64,000 nucleotides of DNA from Burkholderiaceae bacterium (GTDB lineage: Bacteria; Pseudomonadota; Gammaproteobacteria; Burkholderiales; Burkholderiaceae_C). Made by a program: the position numbers and the translations under genes. The notes under the pieces are model-generated. The model was not told the origin of the DNA, searched no databases, and saw nothing but the letters and a program-made list of their open reading frames with translations. Positions 43,518-53,442 of the stretch are shown one piece after another; position 1 is the first letter of the stretch, and each line of letters begins with the position of its first letter. Location: assembly GCA_026125795.1 (NCBI GenBank), contig JAHCKM010000003.1, positions 806,001 through 870,000 of the forward strand. Direction: 5' to 3'.

Positions 43518-43685
43518 ATGTCGTTACCCGAGCCCCCACAAACACCCCCGTCGTCGCACAGCCTGCAAGGACTGACGCGAGAAGAAAAGATGGCGCTGTT
43601 GCACGAGGAGTTGGTCAAGCTGAATGCGCAGCTCGAATACCTGCGCCTGATGCTCAAGCTGCGGCCGCGCAAGCCGCGGCTCTGA
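43518..43685 (+). CDS. Small (55-aa) coiled-coil protein, unknown function
   Basis: The open frame MSLPEPPQTPPSSHS, then LQGLTREEKMALLHEELVK and LNAQLEYLRLMLKLRPRKPR, stops at 43683. A Pro/Ser-rich head precedes an amphipathic leucine-heptad helix (about residues 20-47) and a strongly basic tail. Codon use fits the neighbouring genes. It lies alone between the gamma-glutamyltransferase and the convergent pyrD. Function unknown; it could be a DNA/RNA-binding or scaffolding peptide. Confidence 0.6.
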   Translation: MSLPEPPQTPPSSHSLQGLTREEKMALLHEELVKLNAQLEYLRLMLKLRPRKPRL

Positions 43686-43695
43686 ACCCTGCGCT

Positions 43696-44736
43696 TCAGC
43701 CCGACTTGAGCGCGGCGGCGCACTCGCGCACGAGCGCTGGCCCCCGATAGATCAGCCCGGTGTAGATCTGCACCAGGTCGGCGCCGGCGGCGCGTTTGGC
43801 GCGGGCATCGTCGCCGCTCAGCACGCCACCCACTCCGATGATCGGCATCTCGGCTCCGAGCGCGGCGCGCAACGCGCTGACCACGCGGTTGCTTGCCTCG
43901 AGCAGCGGCGCACCCGACAGACCGCCGGCCTCTTCGGCGTGCGGCAGCCCGCGCACCGCGTCGCGCGCCACGGTCGTGTTGGTGGCGATCACGCCGTCGA
44001 TGCCGTGGCGCTTCAGCGCGGCCGCGATCACCCGGATCTGCGCATCGTCAAGGTCGGGGGCGATCTTCACGAACATCGGCACGCTGCGGCCATGCTCGCG
44101 CGCCAGCGCGTCGCGCCGGTGCACCAGCGGCGACAGCAGCGCATCGAGCGCGGCATCGTTCTGCAGGCTGCGCAAGTCCTTGGTGTTGGGGCTCGAGATG
44201 TTGACCGTCACATAGTCGGCGTGCGGGAACACGCCCTCGAGCCCGAGCAGGTAGTCCTCGAGCGCCCGTTCGATCGGTGTGGCCGCGTTCTTGCCGATGT
44301 TCAAGCCGAGCACGCCGCCGCCGCTGCGAAAGCTGCGCGAGCGTCGCACGTGGTCGATGAAGGCTTGCAAGCCGTCGTTGTTGAAGCCCAGCCGGTTGAT
44401 CAACGCATGCGCCGAGCGCAAGCGGAACAACCGTGGTTTCGGATTGCCCGGCTGCGCCAGCGGAGTGACCGTACCGACTTCGACGAAGCCGAACCCCATC
44501 GCGCCGAGGCCATCGATGCAGCGGCCGTTCTTGTCGAGCCCCGCGGCAAGGCCGATGCGGTTGGGAAAGCGAAGGCCGGCCAGACTGACCGGGTCTTGCA
44601 CGCGCGGCTGCCACCACAGGCACTGCATCGGCGTGCCTTGCAGCCGGGCAATCGCATCAAGGGTCAACTCGTGCGCGCGCTCCGCATCGAGGCCGAACAG
44701 GAAAGGGCGGGTCAGCGCATAGGGCACGAGCGACAT
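43696..44736 (-). CDS. pyrD: Dihydroorotate dehydrogenase (quinone)
   Basis: This 346-aa class 2 DHODH has an N-terminal membrane-association helix ([19 protein letters not shown]), then [15 protein letters not shown], the catalytic serine segment [12 protein letters not shown], and the FMN phosphate-binding [11 protein letters not shown]. It oxidises dihydroorotate with ubiquinone in pyrimidine synthesis. The ATG at 44736 was chosen. It is divergent from rpiA with 37 bp between start codons. Confidence 0.95.
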   Translation of the reverse strand: MSLVPYALTRPFLFGLDAERAHELTLDAIARLQGTPMQCLWWQPRVQDPVSLAGLRFPNRIGLAAGLDKNGRCIDGLGAMGFGFVEVGTVTPLAQPGNPKPRLFRLRSAHALINRLGFNNDGLQAFIDHVRRSRSFRSGGGVLGLNIGKNAATPIERALEDYLLGLEGVFPHADYVTVNISSPNTKDLRSLQNDAALDALLSPLVHRRDALAREHGRSVPMFVKIAPDLDDAQIRVIAAALKRHGIDGVIATNTTVARDAVRGLPHAEEAGGLSGAPLLEASNRVVSALRAALGAEMPIIGVGGVLSGDDARAKRAAGADLVQIYTGLIYRGPALVRECAAALKSG

Positions 44737-44773
44737 AATTGGGGCGACATTGTCTCGCACGGGCACGCCAGCC

Positions 44774-45436
44774 ATGACCCAGGAAGAACTGAAGGCCCTC
44801 GTCGGCCGCGCCGCGTTGGAGCACGTGGTGCCCGGCGCCGTGATCGGCGTGGGCACCGGCTCGACGGTGAACCACTTCATCGACGCGCTGGCGACGATCA
44901 AGGCGCAGATCGCCGGCGCCGTGTCCAGCTCGGACAGGAGCACCGAGCGCCTGCGCGCGCACGGCATCCGGGTGCTTGACGCCGGCGAAATCGAGCGCAT
45001 TCCGGTTTATGTCGATGGCGCCGACGAGATCGATCCGCGCGGACACATGATCAAGGGCGGTGGAGCCGCGCTGACGCGCGAGAAAATCGTGGCCGATCTG
45101 GCCGAGCGCTTCGTCTGCATCGCCGACGAGTCCAAGCGCGTCGACGTGCTGGGGCGCTTTCCGCTGCCGGTGGAGGTGATTCCGATGGCGCTGCCGCAGG
45201 TCGCACGCCGCTTTGCCGCGATGTATGGCGGGCAGCCGCAGGTGCGCGACGGCGTGCGCACCGACAACGGGCATCCGATTCTCGACGTGCACGGCCTGCG
45301 CATCGCCGATCCGCTGGCGATGGAGACCGAGGTCAATCAATGGCCGGGGGTCGTGACGGTGGGCATCTTCGCGCGCCACAAGGCGAGCCTGTGCCTGCTG
45401 GGCACCCGCAGCGGCGTGCAGACGCTGCGTTATTGA
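44774..45436 (+). CDS. rpiA: Ribose-5-phosphate isomerase A
   Basis: This 220-aa RpiA has [35 protein letters not shown] (catalytic Asp/Glu/Lys region) and [12 protein letters not shown]. It interconverts ribose-5-phosphate and ribulose-5-phosphate. A CATAAT box at 44734-44739 could serve as its -10. The last 24 bp of the gene, encoding GVQTLRY-stop, belong to a 30-bp tandem repeat that continues twice past the stop codon. Confidence 0.95.
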   Translation: MTQEELKALVGRAALEHVVPGAVIGVGTGSTVNHFIDALATIKAQIAGAVSSSDRSTERLRAHGIRVLDAGEIERIPVYVDGADEIDPRGHMIKGGGAALTREKIVADLAERFVCIADESKRVDVLGRFPLPVEVIPMALPQVARRFAAMYGGQPQVRDGVRTDNGHPILDVHGLRIADPLAMETEVNQWPGVVTVGIFARHKASLCLLGTRSGVQTLRY

Positions 45437-45500
45437 TTGCCCGGCGTGCAGACGCTGTGTTATTGACCGCACGGCGTGCGGACGCTGCGCTATTGATCCG
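45411..45500 (+). repeat. Three tandem 30-bp repeats at the rpiA/mnmC junction
   Basis: Units start at 45411, 45441 and 45471 and share CGGCGTGC-GACGCTG-TATTGA with few changes. The first unit is the 3' end of rpiA including its TGA; the third provides the mnmC stop codon on the other strand (CTA at 45490-45492). The repeats therefore bridge two convergent genes. Confidence 0.85.
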
Positions 45501-47415
45501 CGCCGCCCGTGCGCCCAGCGCGCGCCGCGAAGCGTGCCGCGTCGACCGCATCGAGCAAACCGCTGCCGATCGGCAGCGGCGTGCCGGTGATCATCGCAGC
45601 GAGCACTTCGCCGGCCAGCGCCGCCTGCGTCAAGCCGCGCGATCCGAGCGCGGCCAACAGATGCAGGCCCGGCACACGGGCGATGAAACGCGCCTGGTCC
45701 TGCCGCGCCTGCGCCGTGCGCTCGGGCGCAGGCAACGGCACGCCGCCAAGCAGCGGCAGTCGGTCGCGCGTGTGCACGCGCCAGGCCACACGGCCGCCGA
45801 GTGAAGCCATTGCCGGCCGCCATGGGCGGCCGCTCAGCCGCTGCAACGCATCGAGGTTGCGGCGGTGGTCGGCTTCGCGCAGCGTGGGGTCGGGGTCGTC
45901 CAGGTCGCTGGTGGCGCCGCACAACAGGCCATCGTCGAGCGCGATCGCGTAGCCGTCGCCGGCGACCGGCAACGCCGGACGCCATTCGGCCGCTTCCGGC
46001 GGCAGCCACGTCACCTGGCCACGGCTGCGCAGCAGCGGCCAGCCGCCTGGCGACAGCAGCGGCCCGACGCCATCGGCATTGGCCAGCACCAGCGTGGCGG
46101 CCGAGGCGACGACGCGGCCGTCGTCATCGAAGCAGTGCCATTCGCCATCGCTGCGCGTTATGCGTGCGGCGCGCTGCCCCAGGCAAAGCGCGATCAGCGG
46201 ATGGTCGAGCCAGTGCCGCACCAGGCTGCGCGGGTCGATCCAGCCGCCAGCGGCGTAACACCAGGCCGCGCCGTTCACCAGACAGCCGGCGCGCATGCCG
46301 GCCTCGTCACCCGACAGCGCTTGCACGTAGTCATCCGGCAAGGCCTGTGTGTCGATCAGGCCTTGCATCGCAGCGAGATCGAGCGCGCGCTCGACGCGCA
46401 GCAAGCCGTCGAGCCGGCCGCGAACCGCGCCGCGGGCCAGCCGCGTCGAGAGCACCGCGTGCGCGCGCAGCGCACCGGCGCGAAACCAGCGTGTGTGGGG
46501 CGAATCGTCGGCATGCACCACACCGTGCAGCAGGCCCGCCGGTTGGCCGGAGCCGCCCTGGGCCGGCGCGCTTTGCGCATCGATCACTCGGCTCGGCACG
46601 CCCAGCGCGGCCAGGGCGTGCGCCGCTGCCGCACCCGCCAATCCGGCACCGACGATGGCCACCGCGCCGCTGGTGCCGCCGTAGCGTCTCCCGGCCGGCG
46701 GTTGCGGGCGATGCCGTGGTGCGTGGCGTCCGGTCAGCATCTCGCGTTTGTTGTCGAAGCCCGGCTGGCGCTGCCACTCGAAGTTGGCGCCGGCGAGTGC
46801 CTCACGCACGATGCGTGCGGTGCTCCAGGTGGCGATGGTCGCGCCGGGCGCTGCGAGACGGCCAAGCCGCTTGAGCACGCGCGGTTCCCACATCGCCGGA
46901 TTCTTGGCCGGTGCGAAGCCGTCCAGGTAGAACGCATCCACCTGCGCCATCCATTGCGGCAGCCAGGTGGCGACATCGCCGAACGCCAGCAGCAGGTGCA
47001 CGCGGCTGTGGGCGAAGTCGCGGCGGTGCAGGTCGGGCGTCAGCGGGGGCCACGCAGCCAGCAGATCGCGCGACAGCTCCGGCTCGCTGCCGTTGGCGTG
47101 TGCGCGGCGCAAATCGGAAGGCCGAGGCGGATGCCTTTCAACCGACAGGAACCACAGATGCGTGCAGCGCCGTGGATCGTCGCGCCACGCGGACCAGGTG
47201 GCGAGGAAATTGTGGCCGAGACCGAATCCGGTCTCGAGGACGACGAAGTGATCGCGCCCGGCCCAGCGCTGCGGCAGGCCATTGCCAGCCAGGAACACAT
47301 GGCGCGCCTGTCCGAATGCGCCGGCGCGCGCGTGGTACACGTCGTCGAACGCGATCGCGCGTGGAGCCGCGGCATCGCTGAAGTCGATGCGCGCCGGCTC
47401 GAGCGGCGACGTCAT
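45490..47415 (-). CDS. mnmC: Bifunctional tRNA (mnm5s2U34) methyltransferase / FAD oxidoreductase MnmC
   Basis: This 641-aa two-domain enzyme has an N-terminal SAM-dependent methyltransferase (DDVYHARAGAFGQARHVFL; VLETGFGLGHNF; VDAFYLDGFAPAKNPAMW) and a C-terminal FAD-dependent oxidase (AIVGAGLAGAAAAHAL). The C-domain removes carboxymethyl from cmnm5U34 and the N-domain methylates nm5U34 in tRNA wobble positions. The ATG at 47415 overlaps the upstream DUF3445 stop (ATGA). Confidence 0.92.
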   Translation of the reverse strand: MTSPLEPARIDFSDAAAPRAIAFDDVYHARAGAFGQARHVFLAGNGLPQRWAGRDHFVVLETGFGLGHNFLATWSAWRDDPRRCTHLWFLSVERHPPRPSDLRRAHANGSEPELSRDLLAAWPPLTPDLHRRDFAHSRVHLLLAFGDVATWLPQWMAQVDAFYLDGFAPAKNPAMWEPRVLKRLGRLAAPGATIATWSTARIVREALAGANFEWQRQPGFDNKREMLTGRHAPRHRPQPPAGRRYGGTSGAVAIVGAGLAGAAAAHALAALGVPSRVIDAQSAPAQGGSGQPAGLLHGVVHADDSPHTRWFRAGALRAHAVLSTRLARGAVRGRLDGLLRVERALDLAAMQGLIDTQALPDDYVQALSGDEAGMRAGCLVNGAAWCYAAGGWIDPRSLVRHWLDHPLIALCLGQRAARITRSDGEWHCFDDDGRVVASAATLVLANADGVGPLLSPGGWPLLRSRGQVTWLPPEAAEWRPALPVAGDGYAIALDDGLLCGATSDLDDPDPTLREADHRRNLDALQRLSGRPWRPAMASLGGRVAWRVHTRDRLPLLGGVPLPAPERTAQARQDQARFIARVPGLHLLAALGSRGLTQAALAGEVLAAMITGTPLPIGSGLLDAVDAARFAARAGRTGGADQ

Positions 47416-48368
47416 CCGCCGTGCCCCGACAACCAGTGCAGCAAACGCTCGCGCGTGGCGCTCAAGCCTTGGTACTGGAGCGCCGCATCGCTCATCGATG
47501 CCAGCGCATCGTGCACGCGCCGCTTGCGCTCGCGGTCCTGCAGCGCGACGTCGAGCCGCTTCACTTGGACATGGATCGTGCACACCGCCTGCGATTGATG
47601 CTCGAGCGGAATGAATGTCTGGTGTTCGGTCCGCCACCAAGCTTGTGCCGCCAACGCATCGCCCTGGAGGTGGGCCGGCCAGGGGGACGGATCCACCCGA
47701 TCCGGGTGAGCATGCAGCCGCGGGTGGCGCGTGATGGTCCAGCCAAAGCGTTCCCAACGGTGGCCGCCGGTGACCAGCCCGGACAGATGCGGCGCCGTAC
47801 CGGTGATCGGCCTTTCAGCCAGCGGCGCTTGGAGCTCGGCAAACGGCCGCCCCACCGTGTGCTCGGGCGCCCAATGCGACGGCAGGGCAACCGCCAACCA
47901 AGGAAGCGTCTCGTCGGTCAAGTCGAGGATCGCAAAGTCTTCGGCGAAGGCCAAGGACAACAACACCGCGGGCCGCCATGCGTCGGGCAGCGCGTGCAGG
48001 CAATCGCCGGCCTCGGGCCAGGGTGTACGTGGCGGGTCGAGCTCGATCAGGCGGCCGTCGCGTTGCACGGCCCAGCCGAGGATCGGTGCGTGCCACATCG
48101 TGCCGTCGACAACGAAGGCCTGCGGCTGTTCGGCTGCCGCATGGGACGCCAGCGCATCCAGCGCCGGGCAAGCATCGAAGCCGTCACGCGCCCGCAGCGC
48201 CTGCCAGGGGTAGGCCTGGAACACCGCCAGCTTCTCGCGCAAGTGCACGGCCGTGCCGCGCTCGGGCGCGATGTTGGGCGTGAGTTGCGTGGTGCCCGGA
48301 GCGATGCGCCGCAGCCCGGCTTCCATGCGAAAGGGCGCCGTGACCGCGGCATCAAAATCGAACGGCAT
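47412..48368 (-). CDS. DUF3445 (heme-dependent oxidative N-demethylase-like) protein
   Basis: This 318-aa protein has the family-typical blocks LPSHWAPEHTVGRPFAELQAP, WERFGWTITRHPRLHAHP and TEHQTFIPLEHQSQAV. Members of this family resemble the alpha subunit of a heme-dependent N-demethylase. The ATG at 48368 is preferred; another at 48380 is possible. Its 4-bp overlap with mnmC is notable: a demethylase-like gene coupled to a tRNA-modifying oxidase. The actual substrate is not known. Confidence 0.85.
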   Translation of the reverse strand: MPFDFDAAVTAPFRMEAGLRRIAPGTTQLTPNIAPERGTAVHLREKLAVFQAYPWQALRARDGFDACPALDALASHAAAEQPQAFVVDGTMWHAPILGWAVQRDGRLIELDPPRTPWPEAGDCLHALPDAWRPAVLLSLAFAEDFAILDLTDETLPWLAVALPSHWAPEHTVGRPFAELQAPLAERPITGTAPHLSGLVTGGHRWERFGWTITRHPRLHAHPDRVDPSPWPAHLQGDALAAQAWWRTEHQTFIPLEHQSQAVCTIHVQVKRLDVALQDRERKRRVHDALASMSDAALQYQGLSATRERLLHWLSGHGG

Positions 48369-48465
48369 GGCGCCGATCATGCCCCCATCGCGCAGCAACG
48401 GCCCAGCGGGCCGTCGCGGTGAAGGCTCATGTCGCGCAGCGACGTGACGCCGCAGCCAAAACAAA

Positions 48466-48484
48466 GCCGGCCCCAAGGGCCGGC
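48466..48484 (-). terminator. Rho-independent terminator of efp
   Basis: GCCGGCCC (48466-48473), loop CAA, GGGCCGGC (48477-48484), followed on the minus strand by TTTGTTTT. It lies downstream of efp and 98 bp before the DUF3445 start. Between it and efp, a second perfect inverted repeat (GAGCCCCCTCC / GGAGGGGGCTC, 48502-48524) forms another strong hairpin without a U-tract. Confidence 0.75.
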
Positions 48485-48571
48485 CAACGTTCATCTAGCT
48501 GGAGCCCCCTCCCGGAGGGGGCTCGGGGGAGCCAAACACTCGGTGCGAAGCACGAGCCGCGAAGGGGTCGT

Positions 48572-49126
48572 TCAGACCCGTTTGCGGTACTCGTGCGTCC
48601 GCGTGTCGATCTCCACCTTGTCGCCATCCTCGACGAACAGCGGCACCGAGATCTCGAAGCCGGTGCCAGCCAGGCGCGCCGGCTTCATCACCTTGCCCGA
48701 GGTGTCGCCCTTGACGGCGGGCTCGGTGTGGATCACGCGCTGCACGGTGGTGGGCAACTCCACCGAGATGGCCTTGCCTTCGTAGAACACCACCTCGACG
48801 GGCATGTTGTCCTCCAGGTACTGGATCGCGTCGCCCATGTTGTCGGCCTCGACCTCGAACTGGTTGTACTCGGAGTCCATGAAGACATACATCGGATCGG
48901 CGAAGTAGGAGTACGTGCACTCCTTCTTCTCGAGCACGATCGGGTCCATCTTGTCGTCGGCCTTGAACACCACCTCGGCGCCGCCGCCGTTGAGCAGGTT
49001 CTTCATCTTCATGCGCACGGTGGCGGCGTTGCGGCCCCCCCGGCTGTATTCGGTCTTGAGCACGACCATCGGGTCCTTGCCCTGCATGATCACGTTGCCG
49101 GCGCGGATTTCCTGAGCGAGTTTCAT
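48572..49126 (-). CDS. efp: Elongation factor P
   Basis: This 184-aa EF-P has three beta-barrel domains. The modification-loop residue is Arg32 (SRGGRN), the form glycosylated with rhamnose by EarP, which is encoded directly upstream. It relieves ribosome stalling at polyproline stretches. The ATG at 49126 ([12 protein letters not shown]) was chosen; the extension upstream is not part of the family. Confidence 0.97.
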   Translation of the reverse strand: MKLAQEIRAGNVIMQGKDPMVVLKTEYSRGGRNAATVRMKMKNLLNGGGAEVVFKADDKMDPIVLEKKECTYSYFADPMYVFMDSEYNQFEVEADNMGDAIQYLEDNMPVEVVFYEGKAISVELPTTVQRVIHTEPAVKGDTSGKVMKPARLAGTGFEISVPLFVEDGDKVEIDTRTHEYRKRV

Positions 49127-49195
49127 GGCACACCTTGAAGGTTGTCGTTCCGCGGAGGCCTTGAAAAGCATGGCCCACCGGGAAAGCCCGCCATT

Positions 49196-50260
49196 CTACC
49201 GTTTGCTCGCCACGAAGCCGAGCAGCCGGCTGCCCAGATCGGGCTGGGCGGCCAGATGGTCGCGCCAGCCGTGCACCGCGTCGCGCCAGCCCTCGAGAGC
49301 CGGCAGCGCGGGCGGCGCAGCGCCCACGCCGTTCCACCATTGAAACCAGGCGTCGATGCCGGCCGGCGGCGCGGCCGGCGAATCGGCCCGCCAGCGCGCG
49401 AGAAACGCCAGCAGCTTGCGCAGGTGCGCGCCGTCGTGCTGCGGGTAGAGCTGCCAGACGAAAGGCGCGCCGGCCCACAGTGCGCGCACCAGGGAGTCCT
49501 CGCCGCGCACCACGCTCAGGTCGCTGCTCCACAGCAGCCGGTCGAAATCGACCTGCGTGAGCCACGGCAGCAGCTGCGCGCGCAGAGCGCCGGATTGCAT
49601 GGCAGGACCGAGCGCCGCCTGCACCTCGGCCTGTGCCGGACCCTGCGGCACCAGCAGCAGCGTCGGCTCGGCGCCGAGGGCCGACAGCCAAGCGCCCAAG
49701 CCCGGCTGCGCGTAGCTGAACAGCACGCTCACGCGCTCGTGCGCGCCGCGCACCACGTGCGCTGCCCGCAGCCATGCATCGCGATCGAATGCCGCGCGCG
49801 CACGCAGCAAGCCCGGCTCGCGCAGCAGTCCGCCGGTGGCGGCCGTGAACCCGGGGTAATAGAACCATTTGGTGAGGCCGCGTCCTGGGCCTTGCCACTG
49901 CGGCGACGGCAAGGCATGCGAACGCTGCGCGTGCGGCTCGGCACTGAGGTACTCGAGGTTGATCCAGCGCGGCGGCGGGATGGTCTTGGCCATCTGCTCC
50001 ACATAACGCTCGGGCGGATTGCAGCCGAAGGCCTCGATCACGACCTCGGCGCCTTCGAAGTCGAGCGCGTCGCTCCATGCGATCACGTCGACGCCGGGGG
50101 TGCCGCGCGGCGCGATCCGGTGCAGCGGGCTGGCGTCGTCGATCACCAGCTGCACGGTCTCGCCGCGGCCGGCGAGATCGGCCGCCAGCCGCCAGCACAC
50201 GCCCGCGTCACCCAGGTTGTCGATCACGCGGCAGAAGAGGGTCCAACGCACGGACCGCAT
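49196..50260 (-). CDS. earP: EF-P arginine rhamnosyltransferase EarP
   Basis: This 354-aa GT-B glycosyltransferase begins [24 protein letters not shown] and contains [16 protein letters not shown] and the nucleotide-sugar-binding [25 protein letters not shown] (pieces). It adds rhamnose from dTDP-rhamnose to Arg32 of EF-P. It is 69 bp upstream of efp on the same strand, so they probably form an operon. It is divergent from uvrC, with 32 bp between starts. Confidence 0.95.
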   Translation of the reverse strand: MRSVRWTLFCRVIDNLGDAGVCWRLAADLAGRGETVQLVIDDASPLHRIAPRGTPGVDVIAWSDALDFEGAEVVIEAFGCNPPERYVEQMAKTIPPPRWINLEYLSAEPHAQRSHALPSPQWQGPGRGLTKWFYYPGFTAATGGLLREPGLLRARAAFDRDAWLRAAHVVRGAHERVSVLFSYAQPGLGAWLSALGAEPTLLLVPQGPAQAEVQAALGPAMQSGALRAQLLPWLTQVDFDRLLWSSDLSVVRGEDSLVRALWAGAPFVWQLYPQHDGAHLRKLLAFLARWRADSPAAPPAGIDAWFQWWNGVGAAPPALPALEGWRDAVHGWRDHLAAQPDLGSRLLGFVASKR

Positions 50261-50292
50261 TGTCGGGCTGGGTCCGGATAATTGCTGGTGCC

Positions 50293-52227
50293 ATGGGCAC
50301 CGAAGACACGACAGCCGAATCCGGGCGCGAGCAGTTGCTGGCCGAGGTTGCGGCGTTGCCGTCGCTGCCGGGCGTGTACCGCTTCTTCGACGCCGCCGAC
50401 GGCGTGCTCTACGTGGGCAAGGCGCGCAACCTGAAGAAGCGCGTGTCGAGCTACTTCCACAAGGACCACAGCGACGCACGCATCGGCGTGATGGTGGGAC
50501 GCATCCGACGCCTGCAGACCACCGTGGTGCGCAACGAGGCCGAAGCGCTGCTGCTGGAAAACAATCTGATCAAGGCGCTGGCGCCGAAGTTCAACATCCT
50601 GTTCCGCGATGACAAGAGCTATCCGTACCTCCGCCTCGTGACGCATGCCTTCCCGCGCATGGCGTACTACCGCGGCAGTGTGGATCGGCGGCACAAGTAC
50701 TTTGGACCGTACCCGGGCGCCTGGGCGGTCAAGGAGACGATCCAGCTGCTGCAGAAGGTGTTTCGCCTGCGCACATGCGAAGACACGGTGTTCGCGCACC
50801 GCTCGCGGCCGTGCCTGCTGTACCAGATCCACCGCTGCTCGGGCCCATGCGTGGGGCTGATCGAGCGGGCCGACTACGCCCGCGACGTGGCCGACGCCGA
50901 GCGTTTCCTGCTCGGCGAGGCCGACGCGGTGGTGCAGAACCTGCAGTCGCGCATGATGGCGCTGTCCAACGCGCTGGAGTTCGAGCGCGCCGCCGCGGTG
51001 CGCGATCAGATCCACGCGCTGTCGCGCGTGCTGCACCAGCAGGCAATGGACGAGAGCAGCCTGTCGGCGCGTGATCGCGACGTGGACATCCTGGCCGTCA
51101 AGGTGCAGGGCGGCCGCGCATGCGTCAACCTGGCGATGGTGCGCGGCGGACGCCACCTGGGCGACCGCGCGTACTTTCCGAGCCAGGGCGCCGACAGCGG
51201 GCTGGCCGACGACAGCGCCGACGACGATGAAGGCGACGGCGCGCCGCGCAGCGGCGAGCAGCGCGTGCTCGAGGCCTTCATCGCGCAGCACTACCTGTCG
51301 AGTCCGCCGCCGCCCTCGCTGGTGACCAGCCATGCGGTCGACCCACGGCTGCTCGAGGCGCTGGGCGAGCAGTGCAAGGTGCGCCTGCACGCGCAGCACC
51401 AGCCGCGCGAGCAGCGCCGCATCTGGCTCGAGATGGCCGTCAAGGGTTGCGAGATCGCGCTGGCGCGCCTGCTGGCCGAAGAAGGTTCGCAGCGCGAACG
51501 CACGCGCGCGCTGGTCGACGCGCTCGATCTGCCGGTGGACGACCTCGACACCTTTCGCATCGAGTGTTTCGACGTCAGCCACACGGCCGGCGAGGCCACG
51601 CAGGCATCGTGCGTGGTGTTCCAGAACCACGCTATGCGCACGTCGGACTACCGCCGCTTCAACGTCGAGGGTGTGACCCCGGGTGACGACTACGCGGCGA
51701 TGCGCCAGGTGCTGATGCGCCGGTACATCAAGCTCGCCGAGCTGGCCAACAGCGCCGAGGGCCCGACGGTGCAGGTGCGTTTGCCGGATCTGGTGCTGGT
51801 CGACGGCGGGCGTGGCCAGGTGGCGGTGGCGCGCGAGGTCTTCGAGGAGCTCGGGTTGGACCTGTCGTTGATCGTGGGCGTCGAGAAGGGTGAGAGCCGC
51901 AAGGTGGGGCTGGAGGAACTGGTGTTCGCCGACGGACGACCGAAGCTGCAGTTGCCGCACGATTCGGCCGCGCTGATGCTGGTGGCGCAGATCCGCGACG
52001 AGGCGCACCGCTTTGCGATCACCGGCATGCGCGCGCGCCGTGCAAAGGTGCGCACCGGCGGCAGTCGGCTGGAGGACATCGCCGGCGTCGGGCCGAAGAA
52101 ACGGGCCAGACTGCTACAGCGGTTCGGCGGTGTGCGCGGCGTGACCGCGGCGAGCGTCGAGGATCTGGCCAGCGTCGACGGCATATCACGAGAGTTGGCC
52201 GAGGAGATCTATCGTGTCCTGCATTGA
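50293..52227 (+). CDS. uvrC: Excinuclease ABC subunit C
   Basis: This 644-aa UvrC begins with a GIY-YIG nuclease domain ([27 protein letters not shown] in parts), then a cysteine region ([13 protein letters not shown]), a UvrBC/UVR motif ([14 protein letters not shown]) and a C-terminal RNase H-like endonuclease ([20 protein letters not shown]). Helix-hairpin-helix repeats close it ([13 protein letters not shown]). It makes both incisions in nucleotide excision repair. A GATAAT box at 50277-50282 lies close to the ATG, so its leader would be very short. Confidence 0.96.
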   Translation: MGTEDTTAESGREQLLAEVAALPSLPGVYRFFDAADGVLYVGKARNLKKRVSSYFHKDHSDARIGVMVGRIRRLQTTVVRNEAEALLLENNLIKALAPKFNILFRDDKSYPYLRLVTHAFPRMAYYRGSVDRRHKYFGPYPGAWAVKETIQLLQKVFRLRTCEDTVFAHRSRPCLLYQIHRCSGPCVGLIERADYARDVADAERFLLGEADAVVQNLQSRMMALSNALEFERAAAVRDQIHALSRVLHQQAMDESSLSARDRDVDILAVKVQGGRACVNLAMVRGGRHLGDRAYFPSQGADSGLADDSADDDEGDGAPRSGEQRVLEAFIAQHYLSSPPPPSLVTSHAVDPRLLEALGEQCKVRLHAQHQPREQRRIWLEMAVKGCEIALARLLAEEGSQRERTRALVDALDLPVDDLDTFRIECFDVSHTAGEATQASCVVFQNHAMRTSDYRRFNVEGVTPGDDYAAMRQVLMRRYIKLAELANSAEGPTVQVRLPDLVLVDGGRGQVAVAREVFEELGLDLSLIVGVEKGESRKVGLEELVFADGRPKLQLPHDSAALMLVAQIRDEAHRFAITGMRARRAKVRTGGSRLEDIAGVGPKKRARLLQRFGGVRGVTAASVEDLASVDGISRELAEEIYRVLH

Positions 52228-52711
52228 ATCCAGAGCCCGCCTCACGCGCCGGGTGTTCGCCGCGGCCTGTGTGGCCGGTGTGGTCGGCTGTGCGGTCCCG
52301 CCACCGGCTCCCCCGCCGGCCCCGGCACCACGTCCGGGTGCAACCGCGCCGTCGAGCGCACGGCCCGCGCCCGCGGTGACGTCCAACGCCCGCACCTGGG
52401 ACGAGTACCGCGTGCAGGCGGCGCGCCGCATCGTCGCTTCAAACCCGACCATCGCGCACACCGGCACGGTGCAGCAACCGTCACTGGCGATACCGGTGCT
52501 CGATGTCGAGCTCAACAGCGACGGCAGCGTGCGCAGCATCAGTGTGATGCGCGAACCCTCGCAGGCCAAGGACACCACGCGCATCGCGATCGACGCGGTG
52601 CGCCGCGCCGGGCCGTTCGGCGACGTCTCGCGGCTGCCCAAACCGTGGCGCTTCAGCGAGGCATTCTTGTTCAACGACGATCGTCGTTTCAAGCCGCGAT
52701 CGCTCGACTGA
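52214..52711 (+). CDS. Predicted lipoprotein with TonB-like C-terminal domain
   Basis: The 165-aa frame starts at GTG 52214 and overlaps the end of uvrC by 14 bp. A signal segment ([12 protein letters not shown]) ends in a lipobox, then a proline-rich linker ([14 protein letters not shown]) and a C-terminal domain at about residues 90-160 ([22 protein letters not shown]) reminiscent of TonB-C domains. Probably anchored in the outer membrane facing the periplasm. Function unknown. Confidence 0.75.
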   Translation: MSCIESRARLTRRVFAAACVAGVVGCAVPPPAPPPAPAPRPGATAPSSARPAPAVTSNARTWDEYRVQAARRIVASNPTIAHTGTVQQPSLAIPVLDVELNSDGSVRSISVMREPSQAKDTTRIAIDAVRRAGPFGDVSRLPKPWRFSEAFLFNDDRRFKPRSLD

Positions 52712-52774
52712 TCGCCGGTGGCCACGCCTGAAGTCCGTGGCGCCGCACGGACCGGGCACAATGCGGCGAATGAT

Positions 52775-52875
52775 GTCCCCACGCTCGCTTCGCTCGCTGC
52801 CCCAAGGGCTCCCCAGGGGACCCTTGTCGGCTGCTGGGGCACGTCAGCGGCTTCGGGCCGCCGGCCGCCGCTGAC
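52775..52875 (-). repeat. Dispersed GC-rich intergenic repeat, copy 4 (inverted)
   Basis: Read on the minus strand it matches copy 1 at both ends: GTCAGCGGC ... GAAGCCGCTGACG at one end and GGCAGCGAGCGAAGCGAGCG at the other, with a longer middle. Its GCCGCTGAC end joins directly to the ATG of pgsA, exactly as copy 1 joins the alcohol dehydrogenase start. Confidence 0.75.
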
Positions 52876-53442
52876 ATGTTCCTGACGCTGCCCACGCTGC
52901 TGACCTGGGCCCGCATCGCCGCGATTCCGCTGATCGCCGGCGTGTTCCATCTCCCGTTCGACGAAGCCACGCGCAACATCGTGGCGACGTCGATGTTCAT
53001 CGTCTTTGCACTGACCGACTGGCTCGACGGCTGGCTGGCGCGGCGCCTGAACCAGGTGTCGTCGTTCGGCGCCTTTCTCGACCCGGTGGCCGACAAGTTC
53101 CTGGTCTGCGCGTCGCTGCTGATCCTGGTGTGGCTGCACCGCGTGGACACGCTGGTGGCGCTGGTGATCATCGGCCGCGAGATCGCCATTTCGGCGCTGC
53201 GCGAATGGATGGCGCAGATCGGCGCCTCGCGCAGCGTGGCCGTGCACATGGTGGGCAAGGTCAAGACGGTGACGCAGATGGTGGCGATTCCGTTCTTGCT
53301 CTATGACGGCACGTTGTTCCGTCTGATCGATACGCGGACCTGGGGCACGGTGCTCATCTACGTTGCCGCGGTGCTGACCATCTGGTCGATGGTGTACTAC
53401 CTGCGCAAGGCGCTGCCAGAGATCCGAGCTCGCGCGCGATGA
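52876..53442 (+). CDS. pgsA: CDP-diacylglycerol--glycerol-3-phosphate 3-phosphatidyltransferase
   Basis: This 188-aa CDP-alcohol phosphatidyltransferase has the signature DWLDGWLARRLN ... GAFLDPVADK (DG-x2-AR-x8-G-x3-D-x3-D type) and about five transmembrane helices. It makes phosphatidylglycerol phosphate from CDP-diacylglycerol and glycerol-3-phosphate. The start ATG is fused to a repeat element and no ribosome-binding site is visible. Confidence 0.93.
   Translation: MFLTLPTLLTWARIAAIPLIAGVFHLPFDEATRNIVATSMFIVFALTDWLDGWLARRLNQVSSFGAFLDPVADKFLVCASLLILVWLHRVDTLVALVIIGREIAISALREWMAQIGASRSVAVHMVGKVKTVTQMVAIPFLLYDGTLFRLIDTRTWGTVLIYVAAVLTIWSMVYYLRKALPEIRARAR

Noticed and set aside
45411-45500. 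CRISPR array
   Set aside because: The three 30-bp units are directly adjacent without spacers, and the first is coding sequence of rpiA. No cas genes are present.
48502-48524. Inverted repeat GAGCCCCCTCC / GGAGGGGGCTC as the efp terminator
   Set aside because: It forms a strong hairpin but has no U-run on either strand; the hairpin at 48466-48484 with TTTGTTTT is the better terminator.
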